DNA from: Lysobacter niastensis
GTDB taxonomy: Bacteria > Pseudomonadota > Gammaproteobacteria > Xanthomonadales > Xanthomonadaceae
DNA length: 64,000 nucleotides
Reading direction: 5' to 3'
NCBI RefSeq assembly: GCF_015453285.1
Contig: NZ_JADLZT010000001.1
Coordinates: 434,001 to 498,000, forward strand
Shown: one piece after another, positions 44,453 to 53,189 of the stretch
Layout: every line of letters starts with the position of its first letter
Numbering within the stretch: position 1 is the stretch's first letter
Position numbers and translations under genes: made by a program
The notes under the pieces: model-generated
What the model was told of the DNA's origin: nothing
Database searches by the model: none
What the model saw: only the letters and a program-made list of their open reading frames with translations

Positions 44453-44857
44453 ATGAGCAATCAAGATGCCGCGAGGAACGCGGAGCGCATCCTGGCCGCC
44501 ATTCGCGCGATTCCGCGCGGCGAGGTCGCAGGTTACGGCGAGGTGGCCCGCCGCGCCGGACTGCCCGGGCGCGCGCGACTGGTGGCTCGCCTGCTCAGCG
44601 AGAATGGCGACCGCGACCTGCCCTGGCATCGCGTAATGCGGTCGGACGGGCGAATCGCCTTCCCGGAAGGGTCCAAGGGCTTTCGTGAACAGAGCCAGCG
44701 ACTGCGCGCCGAAGGCGTGCACGTGGAGGCTGGGCGCGTGCGTGGCCTGCGAGCTGCGGCGACGCTGGACGAGCAGATGTGGGGCGAAGGCATGCATGCC
44801 GAAACCGCGGCTCCCCGCAAGGCGCGCAGGGCACCGGCGAAGGCACGCGTGAAGTAG
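44453..44857 (+). CDS. Alkyltransferase-like protein (ATL, MGMT family)
   Basis: The 134-residue protein has the DNA-binding fold of O6-alkylguanine-DNA alkyltransferases: RILAAIRAIPRGEVAGYGEV, then RARLVARLLSENGD. The active-site motif is PWHRV instead of PCHRV. Trp for Cys means it cannot accept the alkyl group. ATL proteins bind O6-alkylguanine and hand the lesion to nucleotide excision repair. The C-terminal 25 residues are basic and Ala-rich. Confidence 0.92.
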   Translation: MSNQDAARNAERILAAIRAIPRGEVAGYGEVARRAGLPGRARLVARLLSENGDRDLPWHRVMRSDGRIAFPEGSKGFREQSQRLRAEGVHVEAGRVRGLRAAATLDEQMWGEGMHAETAAPRKARRAPAKARVK

Positions 44858-44929
44858 GCCGGAACCTGACGTTCGCCGGCCGCCAGCGCGACCCCGACCG
44901 GTTACCATGCGCGCTCACCAGGAGCCGCA

Positions 44930-45580
44930 ATGTTTTCCAACCTCCCCCCCGTCACCAAGGCGTTGCTGATCGCCAACGGCCTGGTCTTCCTGTTGCAGTG
45001 GGCGCTGGGCGATGCCGCCCTTGCCCAGTTCATGCTGTGGCCGCCCGGTGGCGGCGATCCGTACTCCTATACGTTCCTGCCGTGGCAGATCCTGACCTAC
45101 GGCTTCATGCACGGCGGCATCGCGCATCTGCTGTTCAACATGCTGGCGCTGGCGATGTTCGGTGCGCCGCTGGAGCATGTGTGGGGGCAGCGCCGCTACC
45201 TGACCTATTACCTGGTGTGCGTCGCCGGTGCCGCCGCCTGCCAGCTCGCTGTGGGTTACTGGACGGTGTCGCAGGGTGGCGAGGCCTATCCGACGGTCGG
45301 CGCCTCCGGCGGCGTCTTCGGCCTGCTGCTGGCATACGGCATGCTGTTCCCCAACCAGCGCGTGATGCTGCTGATTCCGCCGATCCCGATGAAGGCGCGC
45401 ACGCTGGTGATCGTCTACGGCGTCGTCGAACTGCTGATGGGCATCACCAACGTCATGCCGGGCGTCGCGCATTTCGCCCACCTGGGCGGCATGTTGTTCG
45501 GCTGGCTGCTGATCCGTTACTGGCGCGGGCAGCCGCCGTTCGGCAAGCGTCCGCCGCCGCGGCCGCGCATCGTGCGATGA
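44930..45580 (+). CDS. Rhomboid-family intramembrane serine protease
   Basis: The 216-residue protein has six predicted helices. WQILTYGFMHGGIAHLLFNM carries the conserved His and Asn of the second helix, VGASGGVFGLLLAYG holds the catalytic Ser, and VAHFAHLGGMLFGWLLI has the catalytic His. It would cleave transmembrane substrates in the inner membrane. Start ATG 44930 follows CAGGAG. A bidirectional terminator separates it from the M13 peptidase gene. Confidence 0.94.
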   Translation: MFSNLPPVTKALLIANGLVFLLQWALGDAALAQFMLWPPGGGDPYSYTFLPWQILTYGFMHGGIAHLLFNMLALAMFGAPLEHVWGQRRYLTYYLVCVAGAAACQLAVGYWTVSQGGEAYPTVGASGGVFGLLLAYGMLFPNQRVMLLIPPIPMKARTLVIVYGVVELLMGITNVMPGVAHFAHLGGMLFGWLLIRYWRGQPPFGKRPPPRPRIVR

Positions 45581-45586
45581 CCGGTG

Positions 45587-45623
45587 AAAGAAAACGGCGC
45601 GAGTCCCGCGCCGTTTTCTTTTT
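45587..45623. terminator. Bidirectional terminator
   Basis: GAAAGAAAACGGCGCG/CGCGCCGTTTTCTTTTTG hairpin lies between the convergent rhomboid and M13 peptidase genes. Confidence 0.88.
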
Positions 45624-45643
45624 GTCACGTCATTGAATGCGAA

Positions 45644-47659
45644 CTACGGGAACAGCTTGATTTGCCGGTCCGCCGCCGCCTGCATCGGTGAACCCGCCTT
45701 GCAGCCGAACGCCTCACCGAAGCCGGTCTGGCTCATCAACGGCGCGTTCGCGCGCCACTGGCCCGGGGCATGCACGTCGGTCGCGGCGCGTTCGCTGGCC
45801 GCGGCGGGACTGAGGTTCTCCGCCCACAGCGAAGCCCAGCCCTTGTAGAAGTCCTGCTGCGCGGTCTTGCTGGCCGAGGATTGCGCGTTGCGGTAGGCCG
45901 CCCAGGCGAGTTCGACGCCGGCCAGGTCCGCGATGGCGTCGTCGCGCACCTGTGTGCCGTTCACGCGCGTGCCGGACAGGCCGGTGTAGGCAAAACCGCC
46001 GTACTGCGCGGCGATGCGATTGCCGAATGCATCCCATGCGCTGGTTTCCGCCGGTGTCCACCAGTCGCGCAGTTCCTGCTTCGCGTCGACCAGTCGGCCG
46101 CGGTTGTCGAAGCCATGACTGAGTTCGTGCCCGACCAGCGCTCCGAACGCGCCGTACTGCGCCGCAATGTCCTTTCCGGTGTCGAGTACCGGCGGCTGCA
46201 GCATCGCGGCGGTGACGATCAGGCGGTTCTGCGCGATGTCGTAGGCGAGGGCCGGTTGCTGCGGCAGCACGTCCCAGCGACGGTCGGCGTTGCCGCGGCC
46301 AATGCGCTTCATCTCTTCGCGATGGCGCCAGGTCGAGGCGATCAGCATGTTGCTGCCGAAGCTGCCTCGTCCCATTGGTTGCACGGAGTAGTCGAGGTCG
46401 CGTTTGGGAGCGCCGATCTCGATGCCGAGCCTGTCGAGCTTGGCTTTCGCTTCGGTCTTCGCCGCAGCGCTGAAGCGGCTGTCGCGATCGATCGCGGCGC
46501 CGAGCGCAGCGCGTACCTGCGTCGCGATCTCCTCGGCGCGCGAACGCGTTGCCGCCGGCAGGTAGCGGTTGACGTACTCGCGTCCCAGCATCGGGCCGGC
46601 GGCGAGGTTGATCGCATCCAGCACCGCCTGTTGCCGCGACGGCGCCGGAAGGCCGGTCAGCACGCGGCCGCGGAAGTCGTACTCGGCATCGCGGAAAGGT
46701 TTTGCCAGGTATGGCGCCATCGCATCGCCGACACGCCAGCGCAGATAGGCCTTCCACTGGTCCGGCTTGAGGCTGCCGGCCAGGTTGTCGAGTTGCGCGA
46801 ACAGCGCCGGATTGGCGATCGACACGCTGTCGTCCTTGACGCCCTGTACCTTCAGGAAGTCGCCCAGTTGCAGTCGCTTGTACTGTTTGGCGAGCTTGCT
46901 GGTTTCAACGGGGGCGAAGTTGTTGCGCGGGGTGCGCAGATCGATCAGGGGTCGCGAAGCCTGCGCGATCCGCGTTTCCAGGTCGACGACCAGACGCGCT
47001 TCGGCCGCCACCTTGTCGGGCGATGTGCCGGTCAGCGCGAGGATCTTCTCGACGTAGGTGGTGTACTGGCCCAGCAGTGCGCGAGTCTCGGCATCGCCGC
47101 GCGTGTAGTAGGCGGGGTCGGGCAGGCCGAGGCCGCCCTGGCTGAGGTAGCCAATGTGGCGGGTCAGGTCGCGCAGGTCGATGTCGGCGCCGAAGTTGAA
47201 GACGACCGGAATGCCGACCTGATGCAGCGCGGCGATCGAAGCCGGAATGTCCTTGGCGCTCTTGATCGCGTTGATGCGGCCCAGCAGCGGAGCGATCGGC
47301 TGGGCGCCGTCACGCTCGACGGCAGCTTCATCCAGACCGCTCGCCCAGAAGTCGCCGAGCAGCTTCTGCACTTCGCCTTGCGGCGCCGTCATCGCACCTT
47401 GCAGCAGTTCGATCTGCTGGGTTCGCGCGCGATCGTTCAGTTGACCCAACGCCGACACCGACGCTGCGCCGCCGGACGGCAGCGGATGCGCGCGCAGCCA
47501 ATCGCTGTTGGCGTAGGCATAGAAGTCGCTGCAGGCATTGGCGGCTGCGGGCGCCTTTCCCTTGGCGGGCGCGCGCTTCTTGGCGGCGCCGGCATCGGGG
47601 GCGGTCAGGCCGGTAGCCAAGGCGAGGACGAGGGCGCAGGCAAACGGACGAGGAGTCAT
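45644..47659 (-). CDS. M13-family metallopeptidase with altered zinc ligand
   Basis: The 671-residue secreted protein (signal peptide CALVLALATGLTAPDAGA) resembles neprilysin/PepO zinc endopeptidases: NACSDFYAYANSDWLRAHP at the N-terminus, VGHELSHGFDNRGR (HExxH at residues 511-515) and a C-terminal end with the M13 signature. The third zinc ligand, Glu of the usual ENIAD, is Asp574 (DAIADLAG), 63 residues from the first His as in neprilysin. Activity may be reduced. It is the downstream member of a same-strand pair with another M13 gene, separated by a terminator. Confidence 0.9.
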   Translation of the reverse strand: MTPRPFACALVLALATGLTAPDAGAAKKRAPAKGKAPAAANACSDFYAYANSDWLRAHPLPSGGAASVSALGQLNDRARTQQIELLQGAMTAPQGEVQKLLGDFWASGLDEAAVERDGAQPIAPLLGRINAIKSAKDIPASIAALHQVGIPVVFNFGADIDLRDLTRHIGYLSQGGLGLPDPAYYTRGDAETRALLGQYTTYVEKILALTGTSPDKVAAEARLVVDLETRIAQASRPLIDLRTPRNNFAPVETSKLAKQYKRLQLGDFLKVQGVKDDSVSIANPALFAQLDNLAGSLKPDQWKAYLRWRVGDAMAPYLAKPFRDAEYDFRGRVLTGLPAPSRQQAVLDAINLAAGPMLGREYVNRYLPAATRSRAEEIATQVRAALGAAIDRDSRFSAAAKTEAKAKLDRLGIEIGAPKRDLDYSVQPMGRGSFGSNMLIASTWRHREEMKRIGRGNADRRWDVLPQQPALAYDIAQNRLIVTAAMLQPPVLDTGKDIAAQYGAFGALVGHELSHGFDNRGRLVDAKQELRDWWTPAETSAWDAFGNRIAAQYGGFAYTGLSGTRVNGTQVRDDAIADLAGVELAWAAYRNAQSSASKTAQQDFYKGWASLWAENLSPAAASERAATDVHAPGQWRANAPLMSQTGFGEAFGCKAGSPMQAAADRQIKLFP

Positions 47660-47770
47660 CGCGGGTCATCCATGCGGTCGTGACGGCCGAGTGTAGCAAC
47701 GGCTTTTTGGAGGCCATGTGCACGCCAGGCGAAGGCGCATGCCGGCGTTCAGGAGCGGTCGCGCCAAAAC

Positions 47771-47797
47771 AAAAGGCCCGGGATTCCCGGGCCTTTT
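47771..47797 (-). terminator. Terminator of the second M13 peptidase gene
   Basis: A perfect 12-bp stem AAAAGGCCCGGG/CCCGGGCCTTTT with an ATT loop, followed by TTTTG on the minus strand, lies 26 bp after the stop at 47823. Confidence 0.88.
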
Positions 47798-47822
47798 GCT
47801 GCTGCTTAGGTGTGTAACGCGA

Positions 47823-49925
47823 TTACCAGATGACGACCTGATTGTCGCCCTCGCGGACCATCGGCTGGCCCGGCTTGCACGAGAACGCTGCGGCGAAGGC
47901 CGGCAGGTTCGACGGCGCGCCGATCGCACGGAAGTTGGCCGGTGCGTGCTCGTCGGTGTTGACGCGCAGCTTCAGCTCGTCTTCCGTGAAGTTGCGGCGC
48001 CACACGGTGCCCCAGTTGAGGAAGAAGCGCTGGTCGCGGGTCAGGCCGTCGGTCTTCGGATCGTCCTTGCCTTCGGTCGCCTTCTTCATCGCGTCGTAGG
48101 CCGTGGCCAAGCCGCCCAGGTCGGCGATGTTCTCGCCGAGGGTCAGGTCACCCTTGACCTTCAGGCCAGGCGCGGCCTCGTACCCGTTGAACTGGGCGAC
48201 GAGCTTGTCGGTGCGGCCGCTGAAGCCCTTGGCGTCCGCCGGCGTCCACCAGTTCTCGAAGTTGCCAGCCGGTCCGAAGCGGCTGCCCTGGTCGTCGTAG
48301 CCGTGCGTCATCTCGTGGCCGATCACCGCGCCGATGCCGCCGTAGTTGGTGGCGTCGTCGGCATTCGGGTCGAAGAACGGCGGCTGCAGGATGGCGGCCG
48401 GGAACACGATCTCGTTCTGCAGCGGGTTGTAGTAGGCGTTCACCATCTGCGGCGGCATGCCCCATTCGGTGCGGTCGACCGGCTTGCCGATCTTGCCCAT
48501 CATCCACTTGTAGTTGAACTCGTTGGCGGCCAGCACGTTGCCGATGTAGCTGTCGCGGCCGGTGCTCAGGCCGTTCCACTCACGCCACTTGTCCGGGTAG
48601 CCGATCTTCGGGGTGAAGGCGGCCCACTTGTCCATCGCCTTCTTCTTGGTGTCGTCGCTCATCCAGGCGAGGTTCTGGATGCGGCCCTTCAGCGCCTCGG
48701 ACAGGTTCTTCACCAGTTCCTGCATGCGCGCCTTCGATTCCGCCGGGAACGCGACCTTGACGTACATCTGGCCCAGCGCTTCGCCGGCCTGCTGCTCGAT
48801 CGTCGACAGCACGCGCTTGCCGCGCTCCTTCAGCTCCTTCTGACCGCGCATGGTCTTGTTGTAGAAGTTGAAGTTCTCCTCGACGAACGCGTCGGAGAGA
48901 TACGGCGAAGCCTGGTCGATGGTGTGGAAGCGCAGGTACGACTGCCACTGCGCTGCCGGCACTTCGTCGAGCATCGCGCTGACTTCCTTGAAGAAGCCCG
49001 GCATCGCCAGCGAGAACATCTGCGGCACGGCCACGCCCTGCGACTCGATGAACTTGGTCCACGGGAAGTTCGGCGTCAGCTTGTCGGCGTCGGCCGGGCT
49101 GACCGGGTTGTAGTACAGCGAGACGTCGCGCTGCAGCGTCACCTTGTCGGTCGAAGCCTTGGCCAGGCGGGTCTCGAACGCGATCACGTCCTTGGCCTGC
49201 TTGGCGGCGTCGGCGGCCGGAACGCCGCTCAGCTCCAGCACCTTGGCGACGTGCTGCTCGTAGGCGGCCAGCTTGTCCTTCTTGTCGGCGTCGAAGTAGT
49301 AGGGCTTGTCAGGCAGGCCCAGGCCGCCCTGCGAGGCGTAGGCGATGTTGTTCTTGGAATCCTTGAAGTCGGCTTCCGGGCTGAAGCCGAACAGCACGTT
49401 CTCGCCCTTGGCCGCGCTGGTGCGCAGGAAGTCGACGATCTTGTCCTTGCTGTCGAGCGTGGCGATCGTGTCGAGTTGCGGCTTCAGCGGCTCGATGCCC
49501 TGGGCGTTGATCTTGGCCTGGTCCATGCCGGTGGCCCAGAAGTCGCCGACGATCTTCTCGACGCCGGCGGCCTTGGTGTCGGCAGCGGCCTGCTCGGCGA
49601 GCTGGCGCTGCACGCCGATCGAACGCTCGTTGAGCATTTCGAAGGCGCCCCACGAGGTGCGGTCGCCCGGGATCGGGTTCGCCGCCAGCCACTTGCCGTT
49701 GACGTATCCGCCGAAGTCGGAGCACGCGTCCTTGGTGCTGTCGAGGTCGGCGACCGCGAAGCGGTTGACGCCCGGCAGCTTGCTTTCGTCGAGCTTGTAG
49801 GCGGCGGCTTCGGCCGGCTTGGCGGCATCGGCGGCCGGTGCGGCTTCTTCCTTCTTGGCGCACGCCGACAATGCGGCGGCGACGGCGACGGACAGCATCA
49901 GGACTTTGGGTTTGTTGAGGCTCAC
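47823..49925 (-). CDS. M13-family metallopeptidase, lipoprotein
   Basis: The 700-residue protein starts at GTG 49925, giving VSLNKPKVLMLSVAVAAALS with lipobox LSAC, so it is anchored as a lipoprotein. An Ala/Glu-rich linker precedes the M13 domain: KDACSDFGGYVNGKWLAANP, VIGHEMTHGYDDQGSRFG (zinc site at residues 537-541) and LTLGENIADLGGLATAYDAM with the normal third ligand. All catalytic residues are present. It shares its family with the adjacent gene at 45644 but keeps full zinc coordination. Confidence 0.93.
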   Translation of the reverse strand: MSLNKPKVLMLSVAVAAALSACAKKEEAAPAADAAKPAEAAAYKLDESKLPGVNRFAVADLDSTKDACSDFGGYVNGKWLAANPIPGDRTSWGAFEMLNERSIGVQRQLAEQAAADTKAAGVEKIVGDFWATGMDQAKINAQGIEPLKPQLDTIATLDSKDKIVDFLRTSAAKGENVLFGFSPEADFKDSKNNIAYASQGGLGLPDKPYYFDADKKDKLAAYEQHVAKVLELSGVPAADAAKQAKDVIAFETRLAKASTDKVTLQRDVSLYYNPVSPADADKLTPNFPWTKFIESQGVAVPQMFSLAMPGFFKEVSAMLDEVPAAQWQSYLRFHTIDQASPYLSDAFVEENFNFYNKTMRGQKELKERGKRVLSTIEQQAGEALGQMYVKVAFPAESKARMQELVKNLSEALKGRIQNLAWMSDDTKKKAMDKWAAFTPKIGYPDKWREWNGLSTGRDSYIGNVLAANEFNYKWMMGKIGKPVDRTEWGMPPQMVNAYYNPLQNEIVFPAAILQPPFFDPNADDATNYGGIGAVIGHEMTHGYDDQGSRFGPAGNFENWWTPADAKGFSGRTDKLVAQFNGYEAAPGLKVKGDLTLGENIADLGGLATAYDAMKKATEGKDDPKTDGLTRDQRFFLNWGTVWRRNFTEDELKLRVNTDEHAPANFRAIGAPSNLPAFAAAFSCKPGQPMVREGDNQVVIW

Positions 49926-50144
49926 AAAGGGCTCCGGCCGGACTGGCGGTTGAGGTCTGGGACTGCTGCAGCCCCAGGGTCCGGGGCAACCGGCCGACAT
50001 TAGCCGTGATCGGGCCCGAGGGCGGGTGTCGAAGGTCACGCTCCTGACCCGGCGGGGGGAGGGCACGCGAGCCTGCCACTCGCCGGCCCGCCCCGCTGGA
50101 TCGGCGTGCTACGGTCGTCCGGTCACCCCGGACAAGGAGCGGCC

Positions 50145-51548
50145 ATGCGTGTGTACTTCCATGGAGCGGCGGGCGAGGTCACCGGCTCGCTGCACGAGGT
50201 GGAGGCGGTAGGGCGCCGCCTGCTGCTGGACTGCGGCATGATCCAGGGCAGTCCCGAAGCCGAGCGGCGCAACCTCGAACCGTTCCCGTTCGATCCCGGC
50301 GCGCTCGACGCGCTGGTCATCAGCCACGCCCATATCGACCACATCGGGCGCGTGCCGCTGCTGGTCAAGCGAGGTTTCCGCGGACCGATCTATGCGCAGC
50401 AGGCCACGGCCGAGCTGATGCCGGTGATGCTGCTCGACGCGGCCTCCATTTCCGAGGGTGAGGCCGAGCGCGCCAACCGGCATCGCCGCGCCAACGAACC
50501 TGAAGTGCTGCCGCTGTACACGCGGGATGACGTGAACGAGGCGATGGCGCGGGTGCGGGCACTGCCGTACGACGCGCGCCACGAGATCCTGCCCGGCATC
50601 GAGATCAACTTTCGCGATGCCGGCCACATCCTCGGCTCGTCCAGCGTCGAGTTGTGGGCGCGCGACGATGCGGGCCGCAGCCGCAAGCTGGTGTTCTCAG
50701 GCGACATCGGGCCCAAGGGCACGCCGATCCTGCGCGATCCCGCCACCATTGATAGCGCGGATCTGGTGCTGATGGAGTCGACCTACGGCGATCGCCTGCA
50801 TCGCGATCGCGCGGAGACCATTCGCGAACTCGGCGGCATCCTCGACGCGGCCTGGCGCGAAGGAGGCAACGTGCTCATTCCAGCGTTCGCGGTCGGGCGC
50901 AGCCAGGAACTGCTGTACTGGTTCGCAAGGCACTGGGACGAATGGGGACTGGCGCGCTGGCGCATCTTCCTCGACAGCCCGATGGCGGCGAAGGTCGTCG
51001 CCATCTACGACCGCCATGCCGATCTGTTCGACGAGGATGCGCGGCGCGTGTGGAAGGAGAAGCCGAATCCGTTCCGCCTGCCCAACCTGCACGTCACGGC
51101 AACCCGCGACGAGTCGATGGCGATCAACCGCATCGACAGCGGCGCGATAGTAATAGCCGGTTCCGGCATGGCCAATGCCGGCCGGATCCTCCATCACTTC
51201 CGCCATCGTCTCGATCGGCGCAATACGCACGTGGTGTTCGTCGGCTATCAGGCCGAGGGCACGCTCGGCCGGCGCCTGGTCGATGGTGCGAAATGGGTGC
51301 GCATCCACGGCCACGATGTGCGCGTCAATGCGCAGCGCCATACGGTCGGCGGCCTGTCGGCGCACGCCGACCAGCACGGACTGATCGACTGGTATGGCGC
51401 CATCCGCACCGACGGCGACGGACGCCATCCGCCGCTGGCGCTGGTGCATGGCGAGGACAAGGCGCGGGAAGCACTGGCGGGCGAGATCGGGGAGCGCTAC
51501 GGCGTGACCGCGACGCTGGCCCGGCCTGACATGGCGCTGGAGGTCTGA
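50145..51548 (+). CDS. MBL-fold beta-CASP RNA-processing nuclease
   Basis: The 467-residue protein has the metallo-beta-lactamase motifs LVISHAHIDHIGRVPLLVKR, INFRDAGHILGSSSVEL and KLVFSGDIGPKG. The beta-CASP domain motifs follow, MESTYGDRLH, IPAFAVGRSQELLYW, IAGSGMANAGRI and a late HTVGGLSAHADQ. This set defines CPSF73/YsiC-type ribonucleases of RNA metabolism. No signal peptide is present. Start ATG 50145 follows AAGGAGCGG. Confidence 0.92.
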   Translation: MRVYFHGAAGEVTGSLHEVEAVGRRLLLDCGMIQGSPEAERRNLEPFPFDPGALDALVISHAHIDHIGRVPLLVKRGFRGPIYAQQATAELMPVMLLDAASISEGEAERANRHRRANEPEVLPLYTRDDVNEAMARVRALPYDARHEILPGIEINFRDAGHILGSSSVELWARDDAGRSRKLVFSGDIGPKGTPILRDPATIDSADLVLMESTYGDRLHRDRAETIRELGGILDAAWREGGNVLIPAFAVGRSQELLYWFARHWDEWGLARWRIFLDSPMAAKVVAIYDRHADLFDEDARRVWKEKPNPFRLPNLHVTATRDESMAINRIDSGAIVIAGSGMANAGRILHHFRHRLDRRNTHVVFVGYQAEGTLGRRLVDGAKWVRIHGHDVRVNAQRHTVGGLSAHADQHGLIDWYGAIRTDGDGRHPPLALVHGEDKAREALAGEIGERYGVTATLARPDMALEV

Positions 51549-51590
51549 CACGGATGATGCGACAGGACTGCAAGCCCAGGGAGTAGCGCG

Positions 51591-52766
51591 CTAGGCGCGG
51601 CGCAGCGAGACCGTCTCCCACGCCGCCACTAACACCAGCACCATCGTCGTCGCCGCGCCCAGCGCGAGCGGCGCCAACGCGTGTGAGTATGCAAGCGGCG
51701 CCAGCGCCAGCAGCAGGACCAGTCCGAGCAGGTGCGACAGCGGCGGCGTGCGGCGATCGTTGCAGACCCACTTGAACAGTGCGTTGCCGGCGATGTAGAG
51801 CGCCGGGCCGCCAAGGATCGCGGCGATCGCAGCATTCTCGTTGGTGCCGAAATGTTCGGGATGCGCCAGCACCAGTTCATCGGCCACGGCGCTGACGATC
51901 ACGCCGGCGATGATCAGCAGGTGCAGGTACGTGTAGGCCAGGCGTGCCTGCCTGCCGGGGTCGTCGGAATGAGCGATGCGATGGCTGGCGCGCTCGGCGC
52001 CGGTGTCGAAATAGATCCACCACATCGCCACGCTGCCGAGGAAGGCCACTACGAACGCGGTCATGGTCTGCATCGTCCAGGCCTGACCCGCGAACGCGCT
52101 GCCGGTGACCAGGATCGACTCGCCCAGCGCGATGATCACGAACAGTGCGCAGCGCTCGGCCAGGTGGTGGCCGTCGATGTCCCACTCGGTGGTTCTGGAG
52201 CGGCCCAACCCCGGCACCCAGAAGTACAGCGCCGGTCCGACGTATTCGATGGCCACTGCCGAGATCCAGCAGGCGACGCGTGCCGGCCCTTCGGCGAGAC
52301 CGCCAAGCACCCACAACAGGCCCGATGCCGACATCCACAGCGCGATCCGGATGAAGTTGCGGTGGAGGATGTCGTGGTGATGGTGCGTCGCCCAGGCGAC
52401 GAACAGGGTGCGGCCGACCTGCATCGCGGCGAACACCGCGCCAAACACGAGGCCGCGATCGCTGAACGCCTGCGGCAGGGACGAGGACAGCAGCAGTCCG
52501 CCCAGCATCAGCGCGAACAGCATCACCCGCACCGGTATTCGGTCTGGATCGAGCCAGTTGGTCACCCAGGAGGTGAAGATCCACAGCCACCACACGGCCA
52601 GGAACAGAAGCAGCGTCTGCAGTGCGCCTTCGAGGGAGAGGTGTTCGAGCAGCGTGTGCGACAGCTGGGTGACCGCGAACACGAACACGAGGTCGAAGAA
52701 CAGCTCGACCATCGATACGCGGTTGCTGTCCTGGCGATCGCGTGGGCGGAGCAGGGGCGTGTTCAT
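51591..52766 (-). CDS. Low temperature requirement protein A (LtrA) family membrane protein
   Basis: The 391-residue protein has about ten transmembrane helices and the LtrA signature: VSMVELFFDLVFVFAVTQLS, a Trp-rich LFLAVWWLWIFTSWVTNWLD, and HLAERCALFVIIALGESILV. The family was named in Listeria for growth at low temperature, and its transport role is unproven. Start ATG 52766. It is divergent from the RNA helicase gene, which is also often cold-regulated; that link is only an inference. Confidence 0.88.
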   Translation of the reverse strand: MNTPLLRPRDRQDSNRVSMVELFFDLVFVFAVTQLSHTLLEHLSLEGALQTLLLFLAVWWLWIFTSWVTNWLDPDRIPVRVMLFALMLGGLLLSSSLPQAFSDRGLVFGAVFAAMQVGRTLFVAWATHHHHDILHRNFIRIALWMSASGLLWVLGGLAEGPARVACWISAVAIEYVGPALYFWVPGLGRSRTTEWDIDGHHLAERCALFVIIALGESILVTGSAFAGQAWTMQTMTAFVVAFLGSVAMWWIYFDTGAERASHRIAHSDDPGRQARLAYTYLHLLIIAGVIVSAVADELVLAHPEHFGTNENAAIAAILGGPALYIAGNALFKWVCNDRRTPPLSHLLGLVLLLALAPLAYSHALAPLALGAATTMVLVLVAAWETVSLRRA

Positions 52767-53189
52767 GGGCAGCTGGCGCCGTACGGTGGCTGAATGACGG
52801 GAGCGTCGCACACCCCCCCGGCGCCTGCGCAAGGCCCGTCGCAGCGGGGTTTGAGGGTTTCCAGGGCGTCGCATCGAGGCTGGCCGAGGTCGCCGGGGTG
52901 GCGGTGGTGGACACTTTCGCGTACAGTCCGCCCCGTTCAGCGCACGGCTGCCTCCCCGCAAGGGTACGTTTCCCAGGTATGCCCGCCGTGGTCCGCATCG
53001 CGGACCGTCCATACGGCTTTTATCCCGCACGTCTTTCGTAGCGCAGACACGGCCCGGAGTCTCCGGCAGCCGTCCAACACGATCACTCGCAGCGCGGTTC
53101 AAGGGAACGCTGGAGTCATCAACGCGACCATTCCGGTGCGTCCACGATCCGTGGGCGCCCGTCGTGTCGCGAGCCAAAGGAGTTTCCAG
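52767..53189 (+). promoter_or_regulatory. Long leader and promoter region of the DEAD-box helicase gene
   Basis: The 423-bp gap between the divergent ltrA-like and helicase genes holds no convincing gene. The part from about 52905 to 53060 contains several complementary blocks, for instance GTCCGC and GCGGAC near 52990-53010, that would fold in RNA. Long structured 5' leaders are usual for cold-induced RNA helicase genes, where they give temperature or feedback control. No known riboswitch was recognised. Confidence 0.4.

Noticed and set aside
49925..50066. Extending the M13 lipoprotein upstream to 50066
   Set aside because: The extension is Arg/Pro-rich and would bury the lipoprotein signal peptide; GTG 49925 gives a normal signal and lipobox.
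52794..53189. Extending the helicase upstream of 53190
   Set aside because: The added residues have no helicase similarity, and ATG 53190 has a strong AAAGGAG site and the usual MTFESLGL start.
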